From the NCBI RefSeq assembly GCF_001695575.1, contig NZ_LUAX01000001.1:1302001-1366000 (forward strand): a stretch of 64,000 nucleotides of DNA, given 5' to 3'. The translations under genes were made by a program, and so were the position numbers. Under the pieces are notes generated by a model that worked only from the letters and a program-made list of their open reading frames with translations, was not told the DNA's origin and searched no databases. The number at the start of each line of letters is the position of its first letter. Position 1 is the stretch's first letter. This document shows, piece after piece, positions 1 through 8,475 of the stretch. Source of the stretch: Vibrio europaeus (GTDB lineage: Bacteria; Pseudomonadota; Gammaproteobacteria; Enterobacterales; Vibrionaceae).

Positions 1-72
1 TTCATTCCACTTTGCTAAGGCGCTAACACCAACAATCAATATGAATAAACCACTAATTATCAATAACTTCAT
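1..72 (-). CDS. N-terminal fragment of an exported or membrane protein (cut by window edge)
   Basis: The first 24 codons of a leftward gene are visible, starting at an ATG at 72-70 and staying open to the window edge. They encode MKLLIISGLFILIVGVSALA followed by KWNE, a classic hydrophobic signal peptide or membrane anchor. An AGGG lies about 9 nt upstream of the ATG on the minus strand, a plausible ribosome-binding site. Too little is present to name the protein. The next gene to the right is more than 700 bp away and points the other way. Confidence 0.5.
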   Translation of the reverse strand, partial: MKLLIISGLFILIVGVSALAKWNE

Positions 73-829
73 TACTAAAACCCTAGTGTCGATGTGTGTT
101 GTTTTAAGGCTCCTCTAGCTATGCATAACGTTTTTTTAAATGGACATATGATCATATAATTCTCTTTTAACGCGTACAGTAAACCCTGCCAATACAGGCA
201 TCTTAAAGTTCACTCGTAGTTCGGATGAGCGGGCGCTCGGATTATGTGTAGGTTGGGAGAGAATTGATGGTTAAGGCGGCGTAATTAACACGTGACGTTA
301 AACTCCCATGATAGATTCAAAACAATAAGCCAGATACGACTTCCGCGCCAATATAATCTGTTGCTAGGTTTTTATACATTGCGAAATTCAAAAACAATGA
401 TTGCACTTTTCCAGCCTTATTAAGTCGAATTAACATACGCACGGCGCATCAGAAAATAAATATTCAGAATCAACGAAATAACCATCGTCTAGTAGCGCCT
501 CTCGCCTCGTCAATCTTTGCGCATAAGCCCTTCTTTTCCAGCCCCGGCTTTACCTAAGTTGTATCCCATCAAAAGACTCTACATACGCAAAAGTATTCCG
601 TGACCACTACTGCTTATAAGCCACTATATTTAAACAAGTTATCATCAAGCCTCAAGCACGTCGATTTTACGTCACTACGTCAAAGATTTGATTACACGTA
701 CCTTACATCACATTTACAATACCCTCACAGAGAGTGCGGTCACAGTATAAAATTTGACGCCTTTCTTCCTATTTGCATATAGGAGAATATGTTGATGTCT
801 ATTCCAATATTATAAATTTATATCCAATA
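73..829. other. long gene-free stretch
   Basis: About 750 bases without a convincing gene. An open frame at 600-782 lacks a ribosome-binding site and has no protein-like composition, so it was not called. The sequence is AT-rich with scattered GC-rich pockets (around 220-240 and 480-560). It should contain divergent promoters for the gene at the left edge and the chemoreceptor at 830. No tRNA-like or strong terminator structure was recognised. Confidence 0.5.
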
Positions 830-2443
830 ATGCGCCTAACTATTACTACAAAGTTGCTCATCACATTGTTAACGGTTTTTGGCTTAGTCCTTGTAGCGTC
901 AACAACATACCAATACTTGCAGCAACGCGAATTAATAAACTCCGTCTTGAGTGAACAACTCCACGACAAGGCGAGTAACTATTTTGACAGCCTAAACATG
1001 ATGATGCTGACGGGTACCATGGCTCAAAAAGAAACTTTGAGGCAAAAAGCCCTCGCTCAAGATGGCATTGAACAAGTCAAAGTTCTTCGAGCAGACGCAG
1101 TCAGTAAGCTCTACGGGCCTGGGCAAGAGAATCAAAACCCTGTCGATGACATCGATAAACGCGCTCTTGCTGGTGAAATGATCATTGAACCTATCGACGC
1201 TGAATGGGGCAAAGGTATCGTGGTCGCTCTGCCGATGAAATCAAGCGAAAACTATCGTGGAACTAACTGCGTCGCTTGTCATATGGCGCCAGAAGGCGAA
1301 GTGTTAGGGGCGATTCGCCTAGAGTACAACTTATCTCATGTTAACCAACTCATTAGCCAACGCGCCTTTATCGCTTTGGCTATCATGTCTGCATTCGGCT
1401 TTGTCGGCTTTTTAGTCACAATGGGCTTAATTAGAAAGATCATTGTTCGTCCAATTCAGAAGACTTCCGGCTTTATGCAAAGCGTCAGTGAGACAAAAGA
1501 TCTTTCTCAACGACTCGTAACAAAGCAAACCGATGAGATTGGTCAGCTATCAGGTGCCATCAATTCATTTATGGATACCGTTAACCATAGCCTTGAACAG
1601 GTTCAGTCGACTTCTCACAAAGTCGCTGCAAGTGCCAGTGAGTTAACGCAAGTCGCACAAGTCACCGACTCTGCTGCGAGTAACCAGCAAGCGGAAACCG
1701 CTGAAGTTCACGGCAACATTGAACAGATGCAGTCGCAACAAGTACAAGTAGAGTCCGCAACTGAAGAAGCCTCAACACTGATCAAACACACCACTCATAT
1801 TGCAGAACAAAGTGCCCGTCAGGCGCATGGCGCAAGTGACGAGATTAAGAGCTTAGTGACCGATATTGAGCAAGTAAAAGAAAGCATTGTTGAACTTAAC
1901 GATCAAACTGTTGAAGTATCGAGTATCTTGGAAGTGATTAAGGGTGTTGCCGAGCAAACTAACCTCCTCGCCCTAAATGCCGCTATCGAAGCGGCCCGTG
2001 CGGGTGAGCAAGGCAGAGGGTTTGCTGTAGTCGCTGACGAAGTACGCAACCTTGCAAGTCGCACCGCTGAAGCAACCGGCAGTATCGAAAACATCATCGC
2101 CCAGTTCCAAAAAGACAGCGAAGCATCACTCTCTTCCGTCGACACCGTTTGTGACACCGCGCATCAACGTTCAAATGAAATCGAGCTTCTTTCACAAGCG
2201 ATGAATGAAGTAGTGGATGAGATGAAACAAGCGCTTGCCCACGCAAACAGTATCCAGCAACAATCGACTAGCACTGCGCACTTAAGTCATGAGGTTCAAG
2301 GTAAAGTTCAAGTGATAAACCAACATGCAAACCAAACCACCGAGTCAGCTGCGCAAACAAGAGACATCAGTATGAATCTTGAGCAACTTTCAGAACACCT
2401 AGAGCAGTTGCTGGCACAATTTACCCTTTCGACAAAGAAATAA
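830..2443 (+). CDS. methyl-accepting chemotaxis protein with periplasmic c-type heme motif
   Basis: Transmembrane chemoreceptor that would signal through CheA/CheW to the flagellar motor. A first membrane helix (residues about 6-28) is followed by a periplasmic sensor of about 150 residues, a second helix (about 178-202), HAMP, and a long cytoplasmic coiled coil. The coiled coil carries the conserved tip ([20 protein letters not shown], then [15 protein letters not shown]). The sensor contains C147-V-A-C150-H151, a CxxCH heme c attachment motif, shortly before the second helix. This resembles DUF3365/Tll0287-type heme domains, so redox, oxygen or NO sensing is an inference. Start: the open frame reaches back to 773, but the ATG at 830 ([10 protein letters not shown]) gives a normal receptor N-terminus. 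It lacks its own Shine-Dalgarno; an AGGAG at 781 serves a tiny upstream frame. The gene appears monocistronic. Confidence 0.9.
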   Translation: MRLTITTKLLITLLTVFGLVLVASTTYQYLQQRELINSVLSEQLHDKASNYFDSLNMMMLTGTMAQKETLRQKALAQDGIEQVKVLRADAVSKLYGPGQENQNPVDDIDKRALAGEMIIEPIDAEWGKGIVVALPMKSSENYRGTNCVACHMAPEGEVLGAIRLEYNLSHVNQLISQRAFIALAIMSAFGFVGFLVTMGLIRKIIVRPIQKTSGFMQSVSETKDLSQRLVTKQTDEIGQLSGAINSFMDTVNHSLEQVQSTSHKVAASASELTQVAQVTDSAASNQQAETAEVHGNIEQMQSQQVQVESATEEASTLIKHTTHIAEQSARQAHGASDEIKSLVTDIEQVKESIVELNDQTVEVSSILEVIKGVAEQTNLLALNAAIEAARAGEQGRGFAVVADEVRNLASRTAEATGSIENIIAQFQKDSEASLSSVDTVCDTAHQRSNEIELLSQAMNEVVDEMKQALAHANSIQQQSTSTAHLSHEVQGKVQVINQHANQTTESAAQTRDISMNLEQLSEHLEQLLAQFTLSTKK

Positions 2444-2540
2444 GCGAATAATGGGTATTTTTGTTCGACTAAATGACAATAAAGGTTGAAGCATAATATT
2501 TGAAAGGTAATATGTTCCATTGAATCTATAGAATTCTATC

Positions 2541-2597
2541 CAACCCAATGTTTGCTCATTATTTATTCGGTGAGTATTGCAACATTGGGTTGAATTT
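2541..2597 (+). terminator. terminator-like leader hairpin before asnS
   Basis: A perfect 12-bp inverted repeat (CAACCCAATGTT at 2541-2552 and AACATTGGGTTG at 2581-2592) is followed by AATTTTT. It ends about 27 nt before the asnS ATG. It could terminate the chemoreceptor transcript or act as an attenuator in the asnS leader. No leader peptide rich in Asn codons was found. Confidence 0.5.
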
Positions 2598-2623
2598 TTA
2601 CCTCAATGGAGAATATTGAAAAC

Positions 2624-4024
2624 ATGACTTACGCGCCTGTATCAGACGTTTTGAAAGGTCAGCTAGCAGTAGACAGTGAAGTAACTGTTCGTGGCTGGAT
2701 CCGTTCACGTCGTGATTCCAAAGCTGGAATCTCATTCCTTGCCATTTATGACGGCTCTTGTTTCGACCCGATTCAGGCCGTGGTCCCTAATAATCTTAAT
2801 AATTACGAAGACGAAGTACTAAAGCTGACTACTGGCTGCTCTGTTGAAGTAACAGGTAAGATTGTTGAGTCTCCTGCGAAAGGTCAAGACTTCGAACTAG
2901 CAGCAACTGACGTAAAAGTTGTTGGCTGGGTTGAAGACGCAGAAACTTACCCAATGGCAAAAACACGCCACTCTATCGAATACTTACGTGAAGTTGCGCA
3001 CCTACGCCCACGTACAAACGTAATCGGTGCTGTTGCACGTGTTCGTAACTGCCTGTCTCAAGCGATTCACCGCTTCTACCACGAGCAAGGCTACTTCTGG
3101 GTATCTGCGCCGCTAATCACTGCTTCTGATGCTGAAGGTGCAGGTGAAATGTTCCGCGTATCTACGCTAGACATGGAAAACCTACCTCGCACAGACAAAG
3201 GTGATGTTGACTACAACGAAGACTTCTTCGGTAAAGAGACCTTCCTAACGGTATCTGGTCAACTAAACGGTGAAGCTTACGCTTGTGCACTAAGCAAAGT
3301 TTACACGTTCGGTCCTACGTTCCGTGCTGAAAACTCGAACACAAGCCGCCACCTAGCTGAATTCTGGATGGTTGAGCCTGAAGTTGCTTTCGCGGATCTA
3401 GAAGATATCGCTAAGCTATCTGAAGATATGCTTAAATTTGTATTCAAAGCTGTACTAGAAGAGTGTCGTGATGACCTTGAGTTCTTTGCTCAACGTATCG
3501 ACAAAGAAGCAATCACTCGTCTAGAGCAGTTTGTGACTTCTGACTTCGCACAAGTAGACTACACTGACGCAATCCAGATTCTTCTAGATTCTGGTCGTGA
3601 GTTCGAGTTCCCTGTTGAATGGGGTATCGATATGTCTTCTGAGCACGAGCGATTCCTAGCTGAAGAACACTTCAAAGCACCAGTAATCGTTAAGAACTAC
3701 CCTAAAGACATCAAAGCATTCTACATGCGTGCGAACGATGACGGTAAGACGGTAGCCGCGATGGATGTACTCGCACCAGGCATCGGCGAAATCATCGGTG
3801 GTTCTCAACGTGAAGAGCGTTTAGACATCCTAGACGAGCGTATGCGCGAAGTAGGCATCGACCCAGAGCACATGAACTGGTACCGCGACCTACGTAAATA
3901 CGGCACAGTACCACACGCAGGCTTCGGTCTGGGTTTTGAGCGTCTAGTCTCTTACGTAACTGGTATGGGCAACGTTCGTGACGTGATTCCATTCCCACGT
4001 ACACCGCGCTCTGCAAACTTCTAA
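2624..4024 (+). CDS. asnS: asparaginyl-tRNA synthetase
   Basis: Class IIb aminoacyl-tRNA synthetase that charges tRNA-Asn with asparagine in the cytoplasm. The 466 residues match the length of the Escherichia coli enzyme and align closely from end to end. An N-terminal OB-fold anticodon-binding domain (about 1-110, with [19 protein letters not shown]) precedes the catalytic domain. That domain shows motif 2 ([12 protein letters not shown], near residue 232) and motif 3 (GFGLGFERL, near 433). An in-frame ATG at 2606 would add six residues, but the ATG at 2624 gives the family start [10 protein letters not shown]; the GGAG at 2608 is 12 nt upstream of it. A terminator-like hairpin precedes the gene and a strong terminator follows. 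Confidence 0.97.
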   Translation: MTYAPVSDVLKGQLAVDSEVTVRGWIRSRRDSKAGISFLAIYDGSCFDPIQAVVPNNLNNYEDEVLKLTTGCSVEVTGKIVESPAKGQDFELAATDVKVVGWVEDAETYPMAKTRHSIEYLREVAHLRPRTNVIGAVARVRNCLSQAIHRFYHEQGYFWVSAPLITASDAEGAGEMFRVSTLDMENLPRTDKGDVDYNEDFFGKETFLTVSGQLNGEAYACALSKVYTFGPTFRAENSNTSRHLAEFWMVEPEVAFADLEDIAKLSEDMLKFVFKAVLEECRDDLEFFAQRIDKEAITRLEQFVTSDFAQVDYTDAIQILLDSGREFEFPVEWGIDMSSEHERFLAEEHFKAPVIVKNYPKDIKAFYMRANDDGKTVAAMDVLAPGIGEIIGGSQREERLDILDERMREVGIDPEHMNWYRDLRKYGTVPHAGFGLGFERLVSYVTGMGNVRDVIPFPRTPRSANF

Positions 4025-4042
4025 ATCGAAGTTAAGAACAGC

Positions 4043-4070
4043 AAAAGCCTCCGAAATTGGAGGCTTTTTT
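4043..4070 (+). terminator. rho-independent terminator of asnS
   Basis: Stem AAAAGCCTCC (4043-4052) pairs with GGAGGCTTTT (4059-4068) and runs into TTTTTT, 20 nt after the asnS stop. Confidence 0.92.
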
Positions 4071-4153
4071 GTATCCATCAAATACGCAAACCTTCCCTGC
4101 TTGGATCATAATTAATACTGTGACGCAGTATGATCACAGTGAGGAAGATTGTT

Positions 4154-4345
4154 ATGAGAGTATTCAGACTCGATGACTTGTCTTATAACGGAAGACACGA
4201 ACATTCAATGGATTGGGATCATCCCTCTGGAAGCCAACCTTATTATTGGCACCCTGACTGGCTACAAAATGCCGAGGACCTAATGGGTATCTATCCTAGT
4301 GACTCAGATCCTTCCGTTAGCCATCCGGACAATGTCAGAAACTAA
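4154..4345 (+). CDS. small protein with PYYWHPDWL core (paralog of the protein at 6260)
   Basis: A 63-residue protein of unknown function. Its centre (PSGSQPYYWHPDWLQNAED) is shared almost residue for residue with the 99-residue protein at 6260-6559, so the two form a small paralogous family. It is rich in aromatic, His and Asp residues, and has no membrane segment or signal peptide. The frame is open from 4130, but GAGGAAG at 4141-4147 sits 6 nt before the ATG at 4154, which decides the start (MRVFRLDDL). It is flanked by terminators on both sides, so it is a single-gene unit. The conserved core argues for a real protein. No known domain was recognised. Confidence 0.72.
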   Translation: MRVFRLDDLSYNGRHEHSMDWDHPSGSQPYYWHPDWLQNAEDLMGIYPSDSDPSVSHPDNVRN

Positions 4346-4350
4346 CTGTC

Positions 4351-4385
4351 AAAAAGAGGGCTAACCATTTTTGGGTTAGCCCTTT
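4351..4385. terminator. bidirectional terminator hairpin
   Basis: GGGCTAACC (4358-4366) pairs with GGTTAGCCC (4374-4382), flanked by AAAAAGA on the left and TTTC on the right. It can end the small gene at 4154-4345 and the convergent membrane-protein gene at 4392-4601. Confidence 0.8.
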
Positions 4386-4391
4386 CACAAC

Positions 4392-4601
4392 TCACTCTAT
4401 GCTATCGGTTTTGGCTGCGTATCGAATTCCATATAAACAGATGGCAAACATAACAAATGGTATGGCTGCTGCCGTGTATTCAGTCCACGCTAAAGAGGCA
4501 AAAGACTTCGCCAAAATTAGGTGACCAAACACCAGTAGACTCGCGCAAATGATCGCGACAAAAACCAAACGGTACTCATGTTTATAACGTCGTTTTTCCA
4601 T
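4392..4601 (-). CDS. small two-helix membrane protein
   Basis: A 69-residue protein with a short basic N-terminus (MEKRRYKHEYR) followed by two hydrophobic segments, at about residues 12-31 (VFVAIICASLLVFGHLIL) and about 42-60 (AAAIPFVMFAICLYGIRYA). It is probably an inner-membrane protein with both ends inside. The family is not recognised. The ATG at 4601 is preceded on the minus strand by GAGGGG about 6 nt upstream, a strong ribosome-binding site, which supports expression. It lies downstream of and parallel to the MocR-type regulator gene but is separated by about 80 nt. Confidence 0.6.
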   Translation of the reverse strand: MEKRRYKHEYRLVFVAIICASLLVFGHLILAKSFASLAWTEYTAAAIPFVMFAICLYGIRYAAKTDSIE

Positions 4602-4683
4602 AACTAACCCCTCGCAATAGCAATGAGGCTATTTCACCACAGTTTGCTTCATGCCTAACGGTACAGTTGAGTCGAAAAACGCC

Positions 4684-6072
4684 CTAGCAGTTAACTAACT
4701 GCCCTATTTTGCTGAGCGCGCTCTTAACCTGATCAGTCAGTTCGAAGGAGATGTTGATACGCATACAGTTCTGAAATTGATTGTTGGCGGCAAACAAATT
4801 GCCATACGCGATTGAGATATCGGATTTTTTCAGCTCTTGGTAGATAAGGTAAGTATCAATCACCGACTCAAACTCAAGCCAGAGAAAATACCCACCTTCG
4901 GGCTTCTGCACGGCAACAACACCCGGTAAACACCTATCTATCAAGCTGAGATATTCTTTCTGCCTTGCGTGTAATTGTTTGCGAAGTTTTCGTAAGTGAT
5001 TGTCATAACTTTCGAATTGAAGGTAATGAGCAACTCCTTGTTGGATAGGCGAACTTGCGGATAACGTCGAGGTAAGCTGTTGCTTCTGTAACCTGTCACT
5101 CAGAGTCCTATTAACCACCCAACCTATTCGGTAGCCGGGACAAAGTGACTTAGACAGAGAACCACACAGCAGCACTTGGTCTTGGTCATCCCAATACTTG
5201 AGTGGATACGGTTTGCGATCCTCAAAATGCAATTCTGCATAGACATCGTCTTCAATCAGGTAGACACCATATTGATTAGCCAACTCAACCACCGATCGTT
5301 TGGACGCATCGCTTAATGAGGCACCTGTCGGGTTTTGATAATTCGCCATTAGCCAACAGGCTTTCACATCGTTTTGGCTAAATGCGTGCTCAAGCTGAGG
5401 TAGATCTATCCCAGTTGAGGGATTGACGGGCACTTGAATCACGTTGAGCTTCAACCGCTCTACCGCTTGCAAAGCGCCATAGAAGGTCGGCGTTTCAATC
5501 ACAACCGTATCGCCCGGTTCACAGACCACCTGCAAGCTAAGATTAAGTGCCTCCATGGCTCCCGAAGTCAGCACAATATCTTCATGGGATACCGCAACAC
5601 CATGAGTTATGTAGCGTTGAGCAATCATTCTCCTTAACGCTTCATTACCCGGTGGTAAATTTTGTATCACACTTTCGGCTGGGACTTTTCTACCCGCACT
5701 GGCTAAATGGCGGTTGAGCGATTGAAGAGGAAACAAATCAGGTGTGGGAAATGCGGAGCCAAATGCGACCGCGGCTTGATTGTTACTTTTTAGAAACTCG
5801 TAGAGCTCGTCATTGTATTCACTTCGAACAGTGGGCTGAGATCTTTCTCGTTGACCATTTTCGATGGCTGACGTAACAAAGTAACCAGACTGCGGTTTCG
5901 CCTTGATCCACCCTTCGGATTCAAGCAGTTGATACGCTTGCAACACGGTCGCTGAACTGACCGAAAAGCTTTTACTTGCTGCACGAAGGGACGGGATTTT
6001 TTCCCCGGAACGCCACGTGTTATCGATTATCTGTTGCTTTAATTTTTCTGCTAATTGCTGGTAGCGATTCAT
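4684..6072 (-). CDS. MocR-type regulator: GntR winged helix fused to a class I aminotransferase fold
   Basis: A 462-residue transcription factor of the MocR/PdxR subfamily, most like Escherichia coli YdcR. Residues 1-75 form a GntR winged helix-turn-helix (SGEKIPSLRAASKSFSVS, then the wing sequence KPQSGYFV). Residues about 110-462 have the PLP-dependent aminotransferase fold, with the PLP lysine in SLSKSL near residue 308. Such proteins bind PLP and an amino-group ligand and control nearby genes rather than catalyse. Start: the frame extends to 6120, but the ATG at 6072 (MNRYQQLAEKL) has GAGGGA just upstream and matches relatives. It is divergent from the small gene at 6260, with a 187-bp shared control region, so that gene is a candidate target. 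This is inference. Confidence 0.9.
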   Translation of the reverse strand: MNRYQQLAEKLKQQIIDNTWRSGEKIPSLRAASKSFSVSSATVLQAYQLLESEGWIKAKPQSGYFVTSAIENGQRERSQPTVRSEYNDELYEFLKSNNQAAVAFGSAFPTPDLFPLQSLNRHLASAGRKVPAESVIQNLPPGNEALRRMIAQRYITHGVAVSHEDIVLTSGAMEALNLSLQVVCEPGDTVVIETPTFYGALQAVERLKLNVIQVPVNPSTGIDLPQLEHAFSQNDVKACWLMANYQNPTGASLSDASKRSVVELANQYGVYLIEDDVYAELHFEDRKPYPLKYWDDQDQVLLCGSLSKSLCPGYRIGWVVNRTLSDRLQKQQLTSTLSASSPIQQGVAHYLQFESYDNHLRKLRKQLHARQKEYLSLIDRCLPGVVAVQKPEGGYFLWLEFESVIDTYLIYQELKKSDISIAYGNLFAANNQFQNCMRINISFELTDQVKSALSKIGQLVNC

Positions 6073-6259
6073 AGTTCCCTCATCATTGCTCAGCAAAGAT
6101 ACCATAGTCAGAAGAATCATGGGCTTACAAGCTTCTCACTCTAAGGCTTTGTTTTTAGCGAACCCTGTTTGTAGAGTTAAATCACATTAAATATTAAAAA
6201 CTCTGTTACATTTATCGGGTAATAGTGATCCAAACAACCTTACATAAGGGATGATAAGA

Positions 6260-6559
6260 ATGAAAAAATACGATTCGTCACATATCGAGTACAAAGGCGA
6301 AAGCAACGGTGTACATAGTTGGACAACACCTTCTGGCCAACCGTATTACTGGCACCCTGATTGGCTACACATTGCGGAAGATGCGACTGGCTCACACCCA
6401 AAGCAAGACATTGAAGTGACAGACGGAGAACAAGCGACTGAGAAGCACGCTGCGAAAGCGATTCTCTCCTACCTAAATAAATGGGCAGCAGACAAACTGG
6501 GCAAAAATCCGGATATCGAAACAAACGCTATTGAATCTCAGATGAACCTCAAAAAGTAA
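6260..6559 (+). CDS. small protein with PYYWHPDWL core (paralog of the protein at 4154)
   Basis: A 99-residue protein of unknown function. Residues about 23-41 (PSGQPYYWHPDWLHIAED) match the core of the 63-residue protein at 4154. It adds a C-terminal, probably helical tail of about 55 residues that is rich in Lys, Glu and Ala. An ATG at 6251 is in frame but directly abuts the AAGGG ribosome-binding site; the ATG at 6260 has proper spacing of 9 nt and gives MKKYDSSHIEY. No signal peptide or membrane helix is present. It is divergent from the MocR-type regulator and may be controlled by it, which is inference from position alone. Confidence 0.72.
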   Translation: MKKYDSSHIEYKGESNGVHSWTTPSGQPYYWHPDWLHIAEDATGSHPKQDIEVTDGEQATEKHAAKAILSYLNKWAADKLGKNPDIETNAIESQMNLKK

Positions 6560-6568
6560 CCCTCAGTG

Positions 6569-6590
6569 CGCACCTTGAAGGGTGCGTGCT
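6569..6590 (+). terminator. weak hairpin after the small gene
   Basis: CGCACC (6569-6574) pairs with GGTGCG (6581-6586) around a 6-nt loop. The following tract (TGCTTGCTTC) is poor in consecutive T, so termination is uncertain. Confidence 0.35.
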
Positions 6591-6687
6591 TGCTTCTTAC
6601 CCGCTCTCATCCTAAACCTAGTACTAAAGTTGCAAAAATGTATCAATAGACGAAACAAATCGATAGAATGCTCGGTCATTTATTAGA

Positions 6688-6723
6688 TAGACAAATCTAT
6701 TACTCCGTTTTCATATTTGTCTA
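6688..6723. promoter_or_regulatory. inverted repeat upstream of the HD-GYP gene
   Basis: TAGACAAAT (6688-6696) and ATTTGTCTA (6715-6723) are perfect 9-bp inverted copies with an 18-nt spacer, ending 44 nt before the HD-GYP ATG. This could be a regulator binding site or an mRNA hairpin. No known operator consensus was recognised. Confidence 0.35.
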
Positions 6724-6767
6724 AAGGCTAGTTTTCGTCATATTGATAATGATATAAAGGCTTTGAC

Positions 6768-8258
6768 ATGGTTAACTCACATTACAATGCGTCTTTGACC
6801 CTAAAGCTGTATGCACTTGCAGCTGTGGTTTTCGGTCTTTATGGTGGTCGCGTCTGCCCGATGTTGGAAACGCTGACGTCCACAGAGCTATTTACACATG
6901 TAGCAATCACATTCGGTGCTGTTTATCTGTTACGTCACTTTGTGCTTCAGCGCCACACACTTGTTAAAGAGCAAAAACATGCGCAGTTAGATACCACGCT
7001 CATGTTTTTTGGCAGCTTAATACTCGCCACCTTCTATAACGTCTATTACGACTTTCCTCTCGACAGCAATCTTAAAGTTCTATTTGGTATGAGCTTGTTC
7101 GGTTTCTTTACCGGCTTACTGCTTCAACTAGATTCCAAAATCCAATGCTTCGATAACTTAAACAGCGCGGAACGTTACCAATTCGAACTCAGTGGTGAAC
7201 GACAATCTATGGTCAAGCAAATGATTTTTCTCATCAGCCTGCTGTTAATCACATTGACTTCGATGCTCGCCATGGTTGCCGTAAAAGACATCTTTTGGCT
7301 TGAGCACAATCCCGAGCGAATATTGGATGGCACTGGTAAGGTCAGCGTCATCAAAGAGTTTATTTATATTTCCATTGTGCTTGGTGCTTATGTTATCGCT
7401 ATCATGGTTCAATGGAGCAAGCTGATGCGAAAAGTGTTGAGCGCTCAAGAATGCTCTCTCATAGAGGTCGCTAACGGAAACATTTCTAAACGTGTTCCTA
7501 TTTTCGAGCACGATGAGTTGGGCTCAATGGCCTCGCTGACCAACCAAATGCTTGATAGCTTAGAGTCCTCGCAAGATGAGGTCAAAACTACGCGTGACGT
7601 TGCCATTGTCAGCTTATCGGCACTAGCCGAATCACGTGACAATGAAACTGGGGCGCATATTCTTCGTACGCAAGAGTATGTCCGCGCGCTGGCGAGACAT
7701 CTGTCTCAGTTCGAGAAGCACAAACCTCTACTGACTGAAAATTATATTGAGCTACTCTACAAATCCGCTCCACTGCATGATGTAGGTAAAGTGGGTATCC
7801 CTGATAACATTCTGCTTAAGCCGGGGAAACTTACAGACGATGAATTTGAAATCATGAAAGGACACCCCGAAATCGGAGCCAAAGCCCTCTCAATGGCGGA
7901 AGGGCAGCTCGGTAGCAACTCATTCCTACAACTTGCTAAAGAGATTTCCCTAACCCACCATGAAAAATGGAACGGCAGTGGCTACCCTAACGGACTTAAA
8001 GGGGAAGAAATACCGCTTTCAGGGCGATTGATGGCACTAGCGGATGTTTATGATGCACTCATTTCTGAACGTGTATACAAAAAAGCGTTTAGCCATGAGA
8101 AAGCAAAGTCTATTATTCTCGAAGGCAACGAAGTCCACTTTGATCCGCAAATCGTTGAAGCATTCCTCGCTATTGAAGACGAGTTTGTCGCCATCGCTCA
8201 TAAATATCGAGAGCTAGAAGCTAAGGAAAACGAGCTAGAGCAATTGATGCACGCCTAA
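6768..8258 (+). CDS. membrane-bound HD-GYP cyclic di-GMP phosphodiesterase
   Basis: A 496-residue inner-membrane protein that should hydrolyse the second messenger c-di-GMP. The N-terminal half has several hydrophobic helices (about residues 10-30, 40-58, 75-90, 100-118, 152-172 and 195-213), then a HAMP-like linker (about 215-270, EVANGNISKRVPIFEHDELG). The HD-GYP domain starts near 283 (ESRDNETGAHILRTQEYV). It contains the metal-binding HDVGKVGIPD (near 336), HHEKWNGSGYP carrying the GYP motif (near 404), and LADVYDAL. All signature residues are present, so an active enzyme is expected. What the membrane part senses is not evident. The gene stands alone between terminators. Confidence 0.92.
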   Translation: MVNSHYNASLTLKLYALAAVVFGLYGGRVCPMLETLTSTELFTHVAITFGAVYLLRHFVLQRHTLVKEQKHAQLDTTLMFFGSLILATFYNVYYDFPLDSNLKVLFGMSLFGFFTGLLLQLDSKIQCFDNLNSAERYQFELSGERQSMVKQMIFLISLLLITLTSMLAMVAVKDIFWLEHNPERILDGTGKVSVIKEFIYISIVLGAYVIAIMVQWSKLMRKVLSAQECSLIEVANGNISKRVPIFEHDELGSMASLTNQMLDSLESSQDEVKTTRDVAIVSLSALAESRDNETGAHILRTQEYVRALARHLSQFEKHKPLLTENYIELLYKSAPLHDVGKVGIPDNILLKPGKLTDDEFEIMKGHPEIGAKALSMAEGQLGSNSFLQLAKEISLTHHEKWNGSGYPNGLKGEEIPLSGRLMALADVYDALISERVYKKAFSHEKAKSIILEGNEVHFDPQIVEAFLAIEDEFVAIAHKYRELEAKENELEQLMHA

Positions 8259-8290
8259 TCGGTACTAGAGCCCTTCATTTTTCGGCATTT

Positions 8291-8323
8291 AAAGTCCCTT
8301 TACTTCGAAAATAAAGGGACTTT
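8291..8323 (+). terminator. rho-independent terminator of the HD-GYP gene
   Basis: A 12-bp stem, AAAGTCCCTTTA (8291-8302) with TAAAGGGACTTT (8312-8323), followed by T-rich sequence, 33 nt after the stop codon. Confidence 0.85.
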
Positions 8324-8475
8324 TCATATAAAAAACTTGGCTTAAACAAAATCCTCACCAAATTACGACGCTTTTTTAAATTTTCTTCACTTTCGCTGTT
8401 GTTTCACTCTACGTAGAAAGGTATAAATAACCGAGTTACTTATACCTATCCCTTCGATAAACATGGATGACCATT

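Noticed and set aside
600..782. Open frame of 60 codons upstream of the chemoreceptor
   Set aside because: It has no ribosome-binding site, an odd composition and no recognisable motif; it overlaps the region carrying the receptor leader.
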